From NCBI GenBank assembly GCA_003151275.1, contig PLXC01000173.1, positions 24,798 through 52,478 of the forward strand: DNA of 27,681 nucleotides, given 5' to 3'. The position numbers and the translations under genes are program-made. Of this stretch, positions 1 through 8,725 are shown one piece after another (the stretch's first letter is position 1; each line of letters begins with the position of its first letter). The notes below the pieces were generated by a model. That model made no database searches and was not told the DNA's origin. It saw only the letters and a list, made by a program, of their open reading frames with translations. This DNA comes from Candidatus Melainabacteria bacterium (GTDB lineage: Bacteria; Cyanobacteriota; Vampirovibrionia; Obscuribacterales; Obscuribacteraceae).

Positions 1-663
1 CTCTACCTCAGCTTCTCGAACGCCGGGCGAGCCCTGTCACTCGACCGACTAATCGAAGTTTGGACTTCACGAGAATTATTGACTGGTCCTCCTCCACCTG
101 TGACGATGTGGGTTCATCGTCTGATGCAAGTGCAGTTGAGTATTCTCTACTGTCAGGCATTTTGGACTAAGACTGTTGGCGATGTTTGGATTAGTGGCAA
201 CGCCTTGTACTATGTAACAAGGCTAGAAGACCTGCGACGATTTTCGCTGCCACCATTTTTGAATAATTTGATCGTTCTGAAACTGTTGACCTGGTTTACG
301 CTGGCGACTGAATTCGCATTGTGGACTTTGATTTGGGTTAAGGAATGCCGCTATTGGGTGCTTTTAGGGGGAATTTGCTTGCATCTAGGAATAGATCTGT
401 TTATGAATCTTCCACTGTTCGAATACCTGATGGTGACTGTCTATATACTGTGGGTCGATCCGAAAGACCTAGTCAACGTAATGAGCAAAATTCGATTGTT
501 TATAAAAAGCCTCGTCAAACAACCGATCACCTTCACGTACGATTGCGCTAATTTAACAAGCGCGCGCAAAGCTGAAACAGTACGGCGCTTGGATATATTT
601 CGCATCGTGGAAATAGTAAATACTTCCAAGTCGGATGCACAATCCGCGTCACTTCCACCGTGA
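1..663 (+). CDS. HTTM-domain membrane protein, C-terminal part (5' end outside window)
   Basis: The reading frame is open from the first base, so this is the last 220 residues of a longer protein that starts left of the window; an internal TTG at 79 is not a likely start. The visible part opens with YLSFSNAGRALSLDRL, typical of HTTM (horizontally transferred transmembrane, vitamin K-dependent gamma-carboxylase-like) proteins, where a Ser-Leu-Asp stretch precedes the segment W.HR+mQ.QLs..Y..a...K. Two or three hydrophobic helices follow (around LKLLTWFTLATEFALWTLIW and the stretch ending EYLMVTVYILWVDP). The C-terminal 70 residues are polar and probably cytoplasmic. HTTM proteins are multi-pass membrane proteins of mostly unknown substrate. 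No catalytic claim is made because the N-terminal half is missing. The gene is the only one reading rightward before the minus-strand block and ends 91 nt from its end. Confidence 0.75.
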   Translation, partial: LYLSFSNAGRALSLDRLIEVWTSRELLTGPPPPVTMWVHRLMQVQLSILYCQAFWTKTVGDVWISGNALYYVTRLEDLRRFSLPPFLNNLIVLKLLTWFTLATEFALWTLIWVKECRYWVLLGGICLHLGIDLFMNLPLFEYLMVTVYILWVDPKDLVNVMSKIRLFIKSLVKQPITFTYDCANLTSARKAETVRRLDIFRIVEIVNTSKSDAQSASLPP

Positions 664-673
664 TACCGAATAT

Positions 674-713
674 GGTGCAAGCAGGCAACATTATCGGGAG
701 TTGCACCCTTTTT
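674..713 (+). terminator. Possible terminator after the HTTM gene
   Basis: GGTGCAA at 674-680 is the reverse complement of TTGCACC at 701-707, which is followed by CTTTTT. A nested alternative hairpin (GCAAC 685-689 with GTTGC 700-704) is also possible. The 20-nt loop of the longer form makes it weak, but it lies 10 nt after the stop codon in the right orientation. Confidence 0.35.
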
Positions 714-754
714 GGCTTTGCCGTCGACGCCAAGACTCCTTCCATAGCAGAGTG

Positions 755-1585
755 CTAAGGACCTTCGTGGCCGGGGCTAGGACCAGGACCAGGTCCAGGA
801 CCAGGACCGGGCCCAGGTCCAGGACCAGGTCCAGGACCAGGCCCAGGACCGGGCCCAGGACCAGGACCGGGACCGGGCCCAGGACCAGGACCGGGCCCAG
901 GACCAGGACCGGGCCCAGGACCGGGTCCAGGACCAGGACCAGGACCATTAGGCGGAGGGCAGCTCGGAGGCGGGTTGTTGCACAGACCCGGCACCTCTGA
1001 TGGTTGTCCAAACAAAACCTGTTGATGCTCACGATCGAAGACATCATCAGGCACAGACGACTGCAAATTTAGAATCGGATAGAGATAACTGCTTTCAAAA
1101 GTAAGAGAGCCGTTGCCGTTGTCTCCGGTAAACTGAGCGCCACCAAAAAAGAAGATCGGTGCAGGTAACGACACCTGCAAGCGGGTTGCGATGAAGACAG
1201 TCGGTTGATTATCAGGATCAATTGGATTTGCCGATCCGAATGGTTTGACACCATTGTAGATAAATTTCGACACTGTTAAATTCTTGATGAACTGACCATC
1301 GACTCGTTGATGGGCTGTGAGCGCATTCGTTGCTGCGGCTTGTGCTTTACTCGGCGGTGCAATTCCCGCGGCCCTCGCCGCATCTCGGCACGCCTCATTA
1401 TTGACACCATTGGCAATTATTAAAACCGCAACGTCAGCACACAGCAACGTCAACACAACAAAGAAAAACGAGCCTACTGCCAGCTCCATTGCTGACATAC
1501 CACGACTCCGCCTCGCAAGTTGATTTGAAGCACTCGTCCCGAGTGCGCTCCATTTCGTTTTAGAAGTGTGTGATTTTGCTTTCAT
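755..1585 (-). CDS. TadE-like exported protein with C-terminal Gly-Pro repeat
   Basis: The 276-aa product has a basic N-terminus followed by RGMSAMELAVGSFFFVVLTLL, the layout of TadE/TadF-type minor pilin-like proteins: RG-x-S-A-x-E and one membrane helix. TadE-like proteins are membrane-anchored pseudopilins linked to Flp/Tad pili or related secretion. The middle (about residues 60-200) is a probable extracytoplasmic domain. After a Pro/Cys-rich stretch the last 65 residues are almost purely alternating Gly-Pro, about 28 units, ending SPGHEGP. The ATG at 1585 is chosen because it begins one base after the TAG stop of the upstream TadG-like gene, suggesting translational coupling; a TTG three codons upstream would overlap that gene. 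The two genes clearly form one transcription unit. The Gly-Pro tail is not part of known TadE proteins; its role is unknown, perhaps an extended rigid stalk or wall-spanning linker. Confidence 0.8.
   Translation of the reverse strand: MKAKSHTSKTKWSALGTSASNQLARRSRGMSAMELAVGSFFFVVLTLLCADVAVLIIANGVNNEACRDAARAAGIAPPSKAQAAATNALTAHQRVDGQFIKNLTVSKFIYNGVKPFGSANPIDPDNQPTVFIATRLQVSLPAPIFFFGGAQFTGDNGNGSLTFESSYLYPILNLQSSVPDDVFDREHQQVLFGQPSEVPGLCNNPPPSCPPPNGPGPGPGPGPGPGPGPGPGPGPGPGPGPGPGPGPGPGPGPGPGPGPGPGPGPGPGPSPGHEGP
777..945 (-). repeat. Hexameric tandem repeat encoding (Gly-Pro)n
   Basis: About 28 head-to-tail 6-nt units, variants of GGACCA, GGTCCA and GGGCCC on the plus strand, occupy this stretch without interruption. 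Read on the minus strand they encode Gly-Pro dipeptides at the C-terminus of the TadE-like protein. The hexamer keeps frame, so gain or loss of units would change tail length without breaking the gene. Confidence 0.95.
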
Positions 1586-1586
1586 G

Positions 1587-3851
1587 CTATTCAATCAACT
1601 GCACAAGACTTCTAGCGACCTGTAAGAATGCCTGACTGATCGCATTCACTTGTCCGCCACCAGGGGCAATGATGCTGTTCTTATTGACGGCAAAGAAACG
1701 TGCACCATTTCCGGACAGTTTAGCAAGACCGGTGTTTGCCGGCGGCGTTGTAAATTCGTCACCTAAAAATGGCACTTGAAGGTTTTCCACAGTCTGATTC
1801 TGCCCAACACCGATTGTGTAAATCGGCACACCATCGGTGTTCGCACGACCCGCTTCCAGTCGTGACTGCGATTGAGCCAGTGCTAAGTCAGAGGTGCCAT
1901 CTTTGGCGCGAGTGGCAATTCCATCTGTAATCAAAATAACGCATTGCCTGGCATATGCTTTGCGCGGACTGGCGCTCATAATATCCAACGCATCTTCGAG
2001 CGCCTTCGCGACGTTCGTTGCCCTTAGTGGCACCAGATAATTTTCAAAGACATCGTTCATGGTCAAGTTAGGTTTATTACTGTCAGTCGGATCGGGCACC
2101 AAATCCACTTGTGGATCTTTCAACGGTGTCAACGGCATACGCAAAATCGGATACTTCTTTGAACCCGGTGGTGGCGAAGGATAGTTCGGTGAGCTGGTAT
2201 TGATGTCGACAGGGCAGATCACCGGCTGATTGTAAGCAATATCCGGCAATGCAATATTGGTTACACTCGGAGTGCCTTGGGCTGCAAAAGTCTCAAAGGC
2301 AACCAATCCGAAGTTGACGTCGGCACCAGCTCCATTCAAAGCAAGATAGAAATTCTCGAGCGCATCCACAGTGCATGCGATTGGCTGACTGTAAAAACCA
2401 ACCATTTCAAAGTAGGCAGACTGATAGCCGTCTTTGCCCTGGGTTGGTAACTCTCCAGCGGCGATATTGTTTTTGAAAACTGTATTTCTAAGCTGATTGA
2501 AGCGAGAAATTTCGAGATTGCCTCGTTGCGCTTCAACCAAATAAGCAATGCCATCAAACGTATAGGACTGTCCTTTAAATGGTTCGCGCTTTTTAACGTA
2601 TGTGAATCTATTCGGTCCAGCACCTGGAATTGGGGTCTGCGGTAAAGACAAACCGAAGATCGGTTGAGCTGAGTTAACGTTGATTTGATTGTCTAGTTTA
2701 ACGATCAAGTCCGTAAAACCAGTTGGCGCATTAGGACAAGCGCAGCCATAATTTGATGGATATCCCGGTCCAAGGTTTCCGCCGCAAGGGAAATTGCCAG
2801 GGTCTGCACCTGAATTTGCGCCACCACTTTCCTGATATGCGCGCTCGGCAAAATTAAATGTGGGTAAATTTGGATTGGCTGGTGGCACAAACTGCTTTTG
2901 CCAATTCACCAGATTCAAATTTTGCGGATATCGAGTGTTTACGGGCAATCCATCTGGGGACAAGGGATTGAATAAACAATCAGCAAGAGTGCCATTTTGA
3001 ACTTGTCCGTATTCTAGTTTGCCTTTTTGATCGGCGAGATTCGTCCTCAACGTTTTATATTGATTCCATTTGGTGCTGGCCGTGGCATAGTATCCGGCAC
3101 ACACGTTTGGATCATAATTAGGGCTGCCGATGTACGATTGCAACGTCTGCAACGACGCCAAATAAATGTTGTAGGAATCGTTAATCTGGTTGCGTTCTGG
3201 TAGTGGAATTGTAAATCGGCGGTTGACGAAAGAAACGCGAGTCGAATCATCCATCGAACCGGAGACGTCAAAGCAAACCACCACATCTAATACCGGCACA
3301 CCAGCGGTCGCTCTGCTGACGATTGGCACGAGAGAGCCAAGTCCAAGAAACTTCGAGAACGCGGGACGAGCAGTGAATTGAGCTGAAACACGCACCGCTT
3401 TGGCGCGATCCGAAGTTGGATCCACAACTTGCAGATTGCCTGGATCAACCGTTTCGACTTTATATTTACAATCGCCAGGTTGCGTGCCCAAGCTCAGGGT
3501 GCCGGATCTTCCGACATTTGTTGCGGTACGCAAAGTGCTTCCAAGCACGTCATTTAATTGCGCATTCGTTTGTTGAAACGTGCTCTTAAAAGCGTTTTCT
3601 GCTGCCTTCGTCGCTTCATTGAAGCGCAGCACTCTATCCTGTTTGCGCTGATATCGTGAAGTAACCAGCATCGCGGCTCCGGCGAGAGCAGCCGAATCAC
3701 AGTTCGCATTGAGCTGATTCACACCGTGTTGATAGCGTGCTATCTCGAAAGAAAAAATTCCAATCAAAGGAATAATAATCAAGCCAACCAAAATACTCAG
3801 CGCTACAACGCCTTGCCCGACAGTTTTTCGTAATTGAGATCTGTTTATCAT
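1587..3851 (-). CDS. TadG-like protein with split von Willebrand factor A domain
   Basis: The 754-aa protein begins with a TadG-type N-terminus: GQGVVALSILVGLIIIPLIG as membrane helix, then a segment ending LNANCDSAALAGAAML, the usual AALAGA signature. A VWA domain starts near residue 188 with the MIDAS motif DVSGS (195-199), but after about residue 202 there is an insert of roughly 275 residues rich in Asn, Pro, Tyr and Cys before the fold resumes (VNFGLVAFETF near 512-522; MIDAS Thr near 612; LITDG near 640-644). TadG proteins are envelope-anchored partners of Tad/Flp pili; metal-binding VWA domains usually mediate adhesion or assembly. The ATG at 3851 is the first possible start and fits the membrane segment. 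It is followed after 1 nt by the TadE-like gene. A normal TadG-VWA protein is about 400-600 aa, so the insert accounts for the extra size. Confidence 0.82.
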   Translation of the reverse strand: MINRSQLRKTVGQGVVALSILVGLIIIPLIGIFSFEIARYQHGVNQLNANCDSAALAGAAMLVTSRYQRKQDRVLRFNEATKAAENAFKSTFQQTNAQLNDVLGSTLRTATNVGRSGTLSLGTQPGDCKYKVETVDPGNLQVVDPTSDRAKAVRVSAQFTARPAFSKFLGLGSLVPIVSRATAGVPVLDVVVCFDVSGSMDDSTRVSFVNRRFTIPLPERNQINDSYNIYLASLQTLQSYIGSPNYDPNVCAGYYATASTKWNQYKTLRTNLADQKGKLEYGQVQNGTLADCLFNPLSPDGLPVNTRYPQNLNLVNWQKQFVPPANPNLPTFNFAERAYQESGGANSGADPGNFPCGGNLGPGYPSNYGCACPNAPTGFTDLIVKLDNQINVNSAQPIFGLSLPQTPIPGAGPNRFTYVKKREPFKGQSYTFDGIAYLVEAQRGNLEISRFNQLRNTVFKNNIAAGELPTQGKDGYQSAYFEMVGFYSQPIACTVDALENFYLALNGAGADVNFGLVAFETFAAQGTPSVTNIALPDIAYNQPVICPVDINTSSPNYPSPPPGSKKYPILRMPLTPLKDPQVDLVPDPTDSNKPNLTMNDVFENYLVPLRATNVAKALEDALDIMSASPRKAYARQCVILITDGIATRAKDGTSDLALAQSQSRLEAGRANTDGVPIYTIGVGQNQTVENLQVPFLGDEFTTPPANTGLAKLSGNGARFFAVNKNSIIAPGGGQVNAISQAFLQVARSLVQLIE

Positions 3852-3933
3852 GATGCTCGCAGAAGCTCGTCAATACTTGCCCCATCATACGGAGCGTTCT
3901 GTAGATATTTCCTTCAGAGTGGCATATTACCGA

Positions 3934-3961
3934 AGTTTAATCCGCTCCCGAATAGCGTCAA
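3934..3961 (-). promoter_or_regulatory. Candidate sigma-70-like promoter for the TadG-TadE pair
   Basis: On the minus strand TTGACG (3961-3956) is separated by 16 nt from TAAACT (3939-3934), with the TadG-like start codon about 80 nt downstream. The -35 matches 5 of 6 consensus bases and the -10 only 4 of 6. It lies in the 173-nt divergent gap where a promoter for this pair is expected. Confidence 0.35.
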
Positions 3962-4024
3962 CCTCACAATGGGGTTACGGCAACTCACTTGCACTTGCTT
4001 GCACTGTCGAACTTCCTGCAAACT

Positions 4025-4642
4025 ATGACCAAACCGAACTGGATAAAAATACTAGCAATCTCCTGTTTCATCGCCTGGTTTTTGGCAATCAGCCTGGTGA
4101 ATTTGTTGAATAAACAGAAGCCGTCTAAGCTGATGACTGCCGACGATCGTTGGTCGAAGTTGTCTGCGCAGCAGGCGATGCTCGAATCCCAGACCGGCAC
4201 GGTATCTGAGAACAATCTTGATTCAGCGCGCCAGTTGGTATCAATTTACTCACAGCGAAATTTATTTGAGAAAGCCGAAGCGCTGGCCGAGAGGGTTTCC
4301 AATCTAACTGGTAATAAATCATTGATTGACCTTGAAACTCTCGCTGCCGTCGAACGACAAAAAGGCGATTACCAGAAGAGTATCCATACTCTTGAAACTA
4401 TTGCCATGCTTGATGAACACGATGGATCAAGAACAGCACGCGACCAAATAAACCTGGGGACTATGCACTACTTAAATGGACTTTCGTTGGAGAACTTAGC
4501 AGATAGAAAATCCAGTTTTCTTAAAGCGCGGGATTGTTTCCTTAATGCCGAGAAGCAGCTACCATCAGGTTTCGAGAAGACTGCGCAGTTTATTGCACTG
4601 AAACAGAATAAAGCGTTGAACGATCGGGAATTGAAAAAATAA
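4025..4642 (+). CDS. Membrane-anchored TPR-like protein
   Basis: I place the start at ATG 4025, giving 205 aa that open MTKPNWIKILAISCFIAWFL, a signal anchor; an in-frame TTG at 3989 would add an unlikely 12-residue extension. After the single membrane helix (about residues 7-29) the protein is polar and helical. Repeated amphipathic helix pairs such as LVSIYSQRNLFEKAEALAER and IALKQNKALN-type segments resemble degenerate TPR repeats, so it is probably a protein-binding scaffold outside the membrane. It is the only plus-strand gene within the minus-strand TadE/TadG/VirB6-like block, divergent from the TadG-like gene, and its TAA directly abuts the TAG of the converging TadE-like gene with no base between. 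I see no good Shine-Dalgarno sequence. Specific function is unknown. Confidence 0.65.
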   Translation: MTKPNWIKILAISCFIAWFLAISLVNLLNKQKPSKLMTADDRWSKLSAQQAMLESQTGTVSENNLDSARQLVSIYSQRNLFEKAEALAERVSNLTGNKSLIDLETLAAVERQKGDYQKSIHTLETIAMLDEHDGSRTARDQINLGTMHYLNGLSLENLADRKSSFLKARDCFLNAEKQLPSGFEKTAQFIALKQNKALNDRELKK

Positions 4643-5203
4643 CTACATCATCAAACCCTTTGGATTTTCGAAGACTCGTTGTCCGTGGATTGCCAGGGGA
4701 AACGGTGCGGTCAATCCAGGGATGTCGCCGAGCCAGCCGCCTTTGTAGGTGAGTAGTGGGTCTGTTTCAGCTCTAACAAGAACATCAATGTAATAAGTGT
4801 GCCCGTCTTGCGGACGTGAAGTTAGCGGTGAATACGTTGGGCCGACTTTGACGCCAGTTGCGTTGTCGATGTCGACGATACCGGTTTTGATATCAACCAC
4901 GCGAGCGCCGTTGAATGAATTTAGGTAACGGTTGACTTCAGTTCGGGCTACGAATTCGGCTGGTACGTTGTTCGCTAAGGTTCCGGCTGGTACGTTGGCG
5001 GCAACTCTGTAGGTCAATGCCTTGCACGCTCTTTCTGATCCAACTTTGGCGGAGTTCATTACGAAGCAGGCACGCATGCCCATGGCGCCGAGGTTCATCA
5101 GAGGAAAGGATAGAAAAATGAAGAAGACTGCGAGTAACATCGCTGATTCGGCCAACACTTGACCGCGACAAGACCGCATTCCGCACTTTGCTTGGGAATT
5201 CAT
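4643..5203 (-). CDS. TadE-like exported protein
   Basis: The 186-aa product carries CRGQVLAESAMLLAVFFIFL near its N-terminus, matching the RGQ-x-x-x-E plus hydrophobic helix of TadE-type pseudopilins; the rest (about 45-186) is a predicted extracytoplasmic domain without cysteines beyond residue 45. ATG 5203 is preferred because GGTGG precedes it at a suitable distance; a GTG three codons upstream (5212) is an alternative. It shares the TadE architecture with the gene at 755-1585 but little visible sequence beyond the N-terminal motif and lacks the Gly-Pro tail. It lies downstream of the 1110-aa VirB6-like gene with a 141-nt gap, so it may have its own promoter. Role is inferred to be a minor pilin-like or envelope subunit; no major Flp pilin or TadA ATPase is in the window. 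Confidence 0.72.
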   Translation of the reverse strand: MNSQAKCGMRSCRGQVLAESAMLLAVFFIFLSFPLMNLGAMGMRACFVMNSAKVGSERACKALTYRVAANVPAGTLANNVPAEFVARTEVNRYLNSFNGARVVDIKTGIVDIDNATGVKVGPTYSPLTSRPQDGHTYYIDVLVRAETDPLLTYKGGWLGDIPGLTAPFPLAIHGQRVFENPKGLMM

Positions 5204-5253
5204 TTTAGCCACCGGCTGTTCTTTAGGGATGCCAGAATACTAGTCCTTATTCG

Positions 5254-5269
5254 TGACAAAAGCGTGTCA
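5254..5269. promoter_or_regulatory. Inverted repeat, possible operator
   Basis: TGACA (5254-5258) and TGTCA (5265-5269) form a perfect dyad with a 6-nt spacer, about 50 nt upstream of the TadE-like start. The size and symmetry fit a dimeric repressor site, but no regulator can be assigned. Confidence 0.3.
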
Positions 5270-5284
5270 GAAAAGTGGAATTTT

Positions 5285-5303
5285 GGCAGGTCTTCCGACC
5301 GCC
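5285..5303. other. Short hairpin between the VirB6-like and TadE-like genes
   Basis: GGC-A-GGTC (5285-5292) pairs with GACCGCC (5297-5303) around a TTCC loop, with one bulged A. There is no T-tract on either side, so it is not a standard intrinsic terminator. It could be an RNA processing or stability element in the intercistronic region. Confidence 0.3.
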
Positions 5304-5344
5304 AGGAAATGGGTCGAAAGTTATCACGGACTCAAATGTCCAGC

Positions 5345-8300
5345 TCAAGCTGGTTTTCCGGAATCCAAAAGAGTTTGAAAACTGTCAGCCTGTTCAAACA
5401 TCTCGTGTCTCTTGAGCAATTCGATGTATGAGCTGATCAATGCCTTTGAATCACCGCGATTTTCCATGGTATGGAGATCTTGCTCAACGATAGGTACAAA
5501 TTGCTGCGCTTGGTACGTCTGTCCTTGCTGCAGCGTCGAGTTTAAGCGATTGTAGTTAACATCAGCTTTTCCAGCGGCTTTCGAGGCGTCAGCTTTAGTC
5601 GAAGTGGTTCTTAGAATGTCTGCGATTGTTCTGGTGCGAGGGAGATCATTATCGATCGCCTGTTTTTGAAGCGACTTTGCTTGTATATGCTGCGGATCAA
5701 TGGTATTTCGGAGCAAGGCGCGGTTAGAACTATGATCAGTGTCAGCTACGATTTGTGTTTCGACAAAATCACTCTTTTGCTCAGGTTTAAGGAGCATCGC
5801 TGACGCGCTGGAGTCATCTCCAGTCAAAATGTTGCTTGCATAGCGAGCAAAACTCGTCAATGTCGCCGCTCTTGTTAGAGGAGCGCCTGTGTCACCAGGT
5901 ATTAATTGGAAATTGGCATCGTAATTCGAAGTGAGAGCACTTACAGCTTGTCCATCCTGCAACCTGGTTGACTGGAGGGTATAACCACCGTTCAGGGCAG
6001 GAGTAACATCCTGAACGCTCACGGCCTGACCGAGATTGTCTCGCACAGTATTCACATAACCACCATTGAGCTTGTACAAGTGGTCAGTGCTCGCTGTAAG
6101 CGATCCATTGGCTTGATAATATTTCGTCTCGGAACTGCCATTATCTGTGTAGGTGCTGTCTACGAAGCCCAAGACCGCTCCATTTGCAGGATCGTAGAGA
6201 GCACTGGCAATGTTGTTACCGGAAATTTTGTCAACGTCTGTTAGTTTGCCATTTGCATCGTAGTTATTGTATGTAGTGCTTGAGCCATCTGTGGACACAA
6301 TGCTGGACCCAGCCGACACTCCATTCATTTGGTGCGCTATGTCAAAACCACCCGAAGTGTTCGACATTACTTTAAAGGACTCAACACTGCCATTTGGCGA
6401 ACCCAATGCCACTAACTGACTGCCATCGCTGTTACGAGAGATAGCAAGACTGCGTCCATCCGGTAGAGCAAAAGAATCCGCATTCGCATCAGGCTTTAGA
6501 CTGTAGGCGTCATAGCCACCGCCATTGGTGCCCGGTATGAGTATAGTATTGCCGTCTCCTTCCAAAAGTAAGGTGCCAGCAGTGGATCGTAGCGCTATAG
6601 ACGTCCCATTGGCAGACTTATCGTTGCTTAAGGCTCCGCCGACAATGGCGCCTGACGATAGAGAGTCTGTTGAAGAGATAGAGGCCGCATATGTGCGACC
6701 AAGCGTATCGGTCAGGCTATATGAGGAACCAGCCTCATTATTATTTCTAACTACTTTCACACCATTAGTAGTGTAGTCGGCTCCATTAGCTAAATCGGGA
6801 GGCAACTCAGCGATGACCACTCCAGATGAAGTCTTCAATAGATCTTGAGGGTTTCCTTGACTATCAAAGCCGCGGCTAATCGCGTAATTACCAAGAGAAA
6901 CGCTTTGCGAATGAATGTAATTCGAACCATTGTTAGATGATAGAGCGAGCGGTGGCAACGCTATTCCCGGAAGCAGAAAGTTTGCATTTGTGCTTGCGAG
7001 AGCCGATGCCACGACCGCATTCCCTTGCATTAGAGGGCTCGCCGAGTCAACAGAATCAGGCGCAGTACCCAGAGCATTGTTAGCTGAGTTTGTTATTTGA
7101 TCTCTGGCAACTTGACCATTCAAAGCAGTATCTCTATTTACGCCCGGTGAACCAGCCCTACCAGCGCTACCGGCACTTCCAGCCTTGCCTGCGCCGCCCC
7201 CAGCATTCGCTGTAGCTTTTGTCGCAGCTTCCTGTCCAGCCGCTCTAACTAAACCGGCAAAATCAAAAGCGAACTTGACCGACGAAGTAGCCAGGAAATT
7301 CAGAGCGCTAGTAATCATAGTGCTGCTTTCGTCGACGCCATTAAAGCAAGCCATAAGCAGAATCGCAGTGTTCCAAAACAGGCTCCAGAAGCAGAGAGTG
7401 ATTACCCCCTCAATCCAATTTGGCAGCGCGTTTTTAAAATTCGCCATCGGCCACACCCACAGTGCAGCAGCTATGGGACCGACAAAAAACAGATATGATA
7501 GATAAGCCATTTGGAATGCGCAGAGAATGTTCCAGGCAGCCGTTAGTGCGGCATTGGCACCATATGAAAGCTGGCGCGCAGCCACCGCCGCAGACGGCAT
7601 TGCTTCATCGGATTTATTTGCGGGCACGTTATAAAAACCAAGGCTAGGATCTTCGACCTTATCTATGATGTAGTTGTTTTCGAAATCCTTGATGCTTTTG
7701 ATAGGCGTGGCGGGCCATGCCCGCGGACTGCCCGCGTTCTGATTTTCACGCGGACTTCTGACAGGAAAGGCGCGCACCTCATTGCCGAGAGCGTCTTGAT
7801 ACATATTAGTGCCCATGACGCTTTGATATGTACCGGCAATTGAATCAACTATCGAGTTCGAAAAGTCGATACCATAATTGACGACGAGGTACGTAGCAGG
7901 AATGAGAAATATTGCCACAACCGAACGCAGCAGACCTTCTAATGGGTTCATATCAGGTTGCGGATTGAGCGGGTCCATGAGGACGGGATTACCGGCCAGA
8001 GCCATTGCTCTCACTTGAGTCAAGATCGCCCCTGGTAATAAAAGCAAAAGTGCGATTGGCACGAACAATCCATTGCGAATCTTATTCCACCTGTTTCCTT
8101 CATCGACGGTGAAATTCTGCAAGAAACTAGAGCAATACGAAATAGCGCTCGCCGACTGAGACTTAGCGATGTCGCCCATAGCGTTGGACATAGCCTGTGC
8201 CTGACCAATTGCTTGCGCTTTGGCCTGGTTCGCAACGTTGGGAGGATATTGCAAAGTTCTGGCCATGAAATCGCCAGCTTGCAACTCTTGCGAATAGCTT

Positions 8301-8677
8301 TTTAGATCGGAATTTACCTGACCATTAAAACCGCCCAGTTGCTTGAGACCAGCGTAATACATACCTTCATACAACTTGCTTTCGGTGTCAAATCCCATCG
8401 CAGCCGCCGGCGTAGGTGGATACAAAGTACCTAACGGTCCGGCACCAGGCACCAATGCTGGGTTCACATGGCCTGGTATCGGGTTGTTGTTAGCATCACG
8501 TATATCAAAATCTCTGAGCCATCTAGCCTCGGGATATTGTAATAAGTATTGATCCGCCATCAAATCGATTGAGGTGCGTCCAGTATCGTTGTTCGCTGAA
8601 ACGGCTATCATCCCAAACACTAGCGTGAATACAACAAGAAAGAGAGACAGTGATAATGTTTTTGCAAGACGCGACAT
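5345..8677 (-). CDS. Large VirB6/TrbL-like membrane protein with beta-rich C-terminal extension
   Basis: The 1110-aa protein has a signal peptide or anchor (about 5-27), an exported N-terminal region to about 195, then a membrane core: LFVPIALLLLLPGAILTQ (204-221), PLEGLLRSVVAIFLIPATYLVV (245-266), and a cluster (about 380-445) containing FFVGPIAAALWVWP and WIEGVITLCFWSLFW. The motif G-P-I-A-A-A-hydrophobic-W-P followed by a W-containing loop and aromatic helix resembles VirB6/TrbL inner-membrane channel proteins of type IV secretion. A Gly/Ala linker (about 490-515) leads to some 400 residues rich in G, S, T, N and D with RHS/YD-like pieces (YDANGKLTDVDK, YYQANGSLTASTD), and the last 180 residues are helical. 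ATG 8677 has AGGAG 7 nt upstream. It lies 48 nt downstream of its 519-aa paralogue. Secretion function is inference; no VirB4 or VirD4 ATPase is present. Confidence 0.75.
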   Translation of the reverse strand: MSRLAKTLSLSLFLVVFTLVFGMIAVSANNDTGRTSIDLMADQYLLQYPEARWLRDFDIRDANNNPIPGHVNPALVPGAGPLGTLYPPTPAAAMGFDTESKLYEGMYYAGLKQLGGFNGQVNSDLKSYSQELQAGDFMARTLQYPPNVANQAKAQAIGQAQAMSNAMGDIAKSQSASAISYCSSFLQNFTVDEGNRWNKIRNGLFVPIALLLLLPGAILTQVRAMALAGNPVLMDPLNPQPDMNPLEGLLRSVVAIFLIPATYLVVNYGIDFSNSIVDSIAGTYQSVMGTNMYQDALGNEVRAFPVRSPRENQNAGSPRAWPATPIKSIKDFENNYIIDKVEDPSLGFYNVPANKSDEAMPSAAVAARQLSYGANAALTAAWNILCAFQMAYLSYLFFVGPIAAALWVWPMANFKNALPNWIEGVITLCFWSLFWNTAILLMACFNGVDESSTMITSALNFLATSSVKFAFDFAGLVRAAGQEAATKATANAGGGAGKAGSAGSAGRAGSPGVNRDTALNGQVARDQITNSANNALGTAPDSVDSASPLMQGNAVVASALASTNANFLLPGIALPPLALSSNNGSNYIHSQSVSLGNYAISRGFDSQGNPQDLLKTSSGVVIAELPPDLANGADYTTNGVKVVRNNNEAGSSYSLTDTLGRTYAASISSTDSLSSGAIVGGALSNDKSANGTSIALRSTAGTLLLEGDGNTILIPGTNGGGYDAYSLKPDANADSFALPDGRSLAISRNSDGSQLVALGSPNGSVESFKVMSNTSGGFDIAHQMNGVSAGSSIVSTDGSSTTYNNYDANGKLTDVDKISGNNIASALYDPANGAVLGFVDSTYTDNGSSETKYYQANGSLTASTDHLYKLNGGYVNTVRDNLGQAVSVQDVTPALNGGYTLQSTRLQDGQAVSALTSNYDANFQLIPGDTGAPLTRAATLTSFARYASNILTGDDSSASAMLLKPEQKSDFVETQIVADTDHSSNRALLRNTIDPQHIQAKSLQKQAIDNDLPRTRTIADILRTTSTKADASKAAGKADVNYNRLNSTLQQGQTYQAQQFVPIVEQDLHTMENRGDSKALISSYIELLKRHEMFEQADSFQTLLDSGKPA

Positions 8678-8725
8678 GACATTCTCCTAAAACTCAAAAC
8701 CTTTTACCCTGCTCCTAGACAAACG

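Noticed and set aside
635..1000. A plus-strand frame rich in Arg-Thr-Gly across the hexamer repeat
   Set aside because: It is the shadow of the Gly-Pro repeat; the minus-strand TadE-like gene has the signature N-terminus and operon context.
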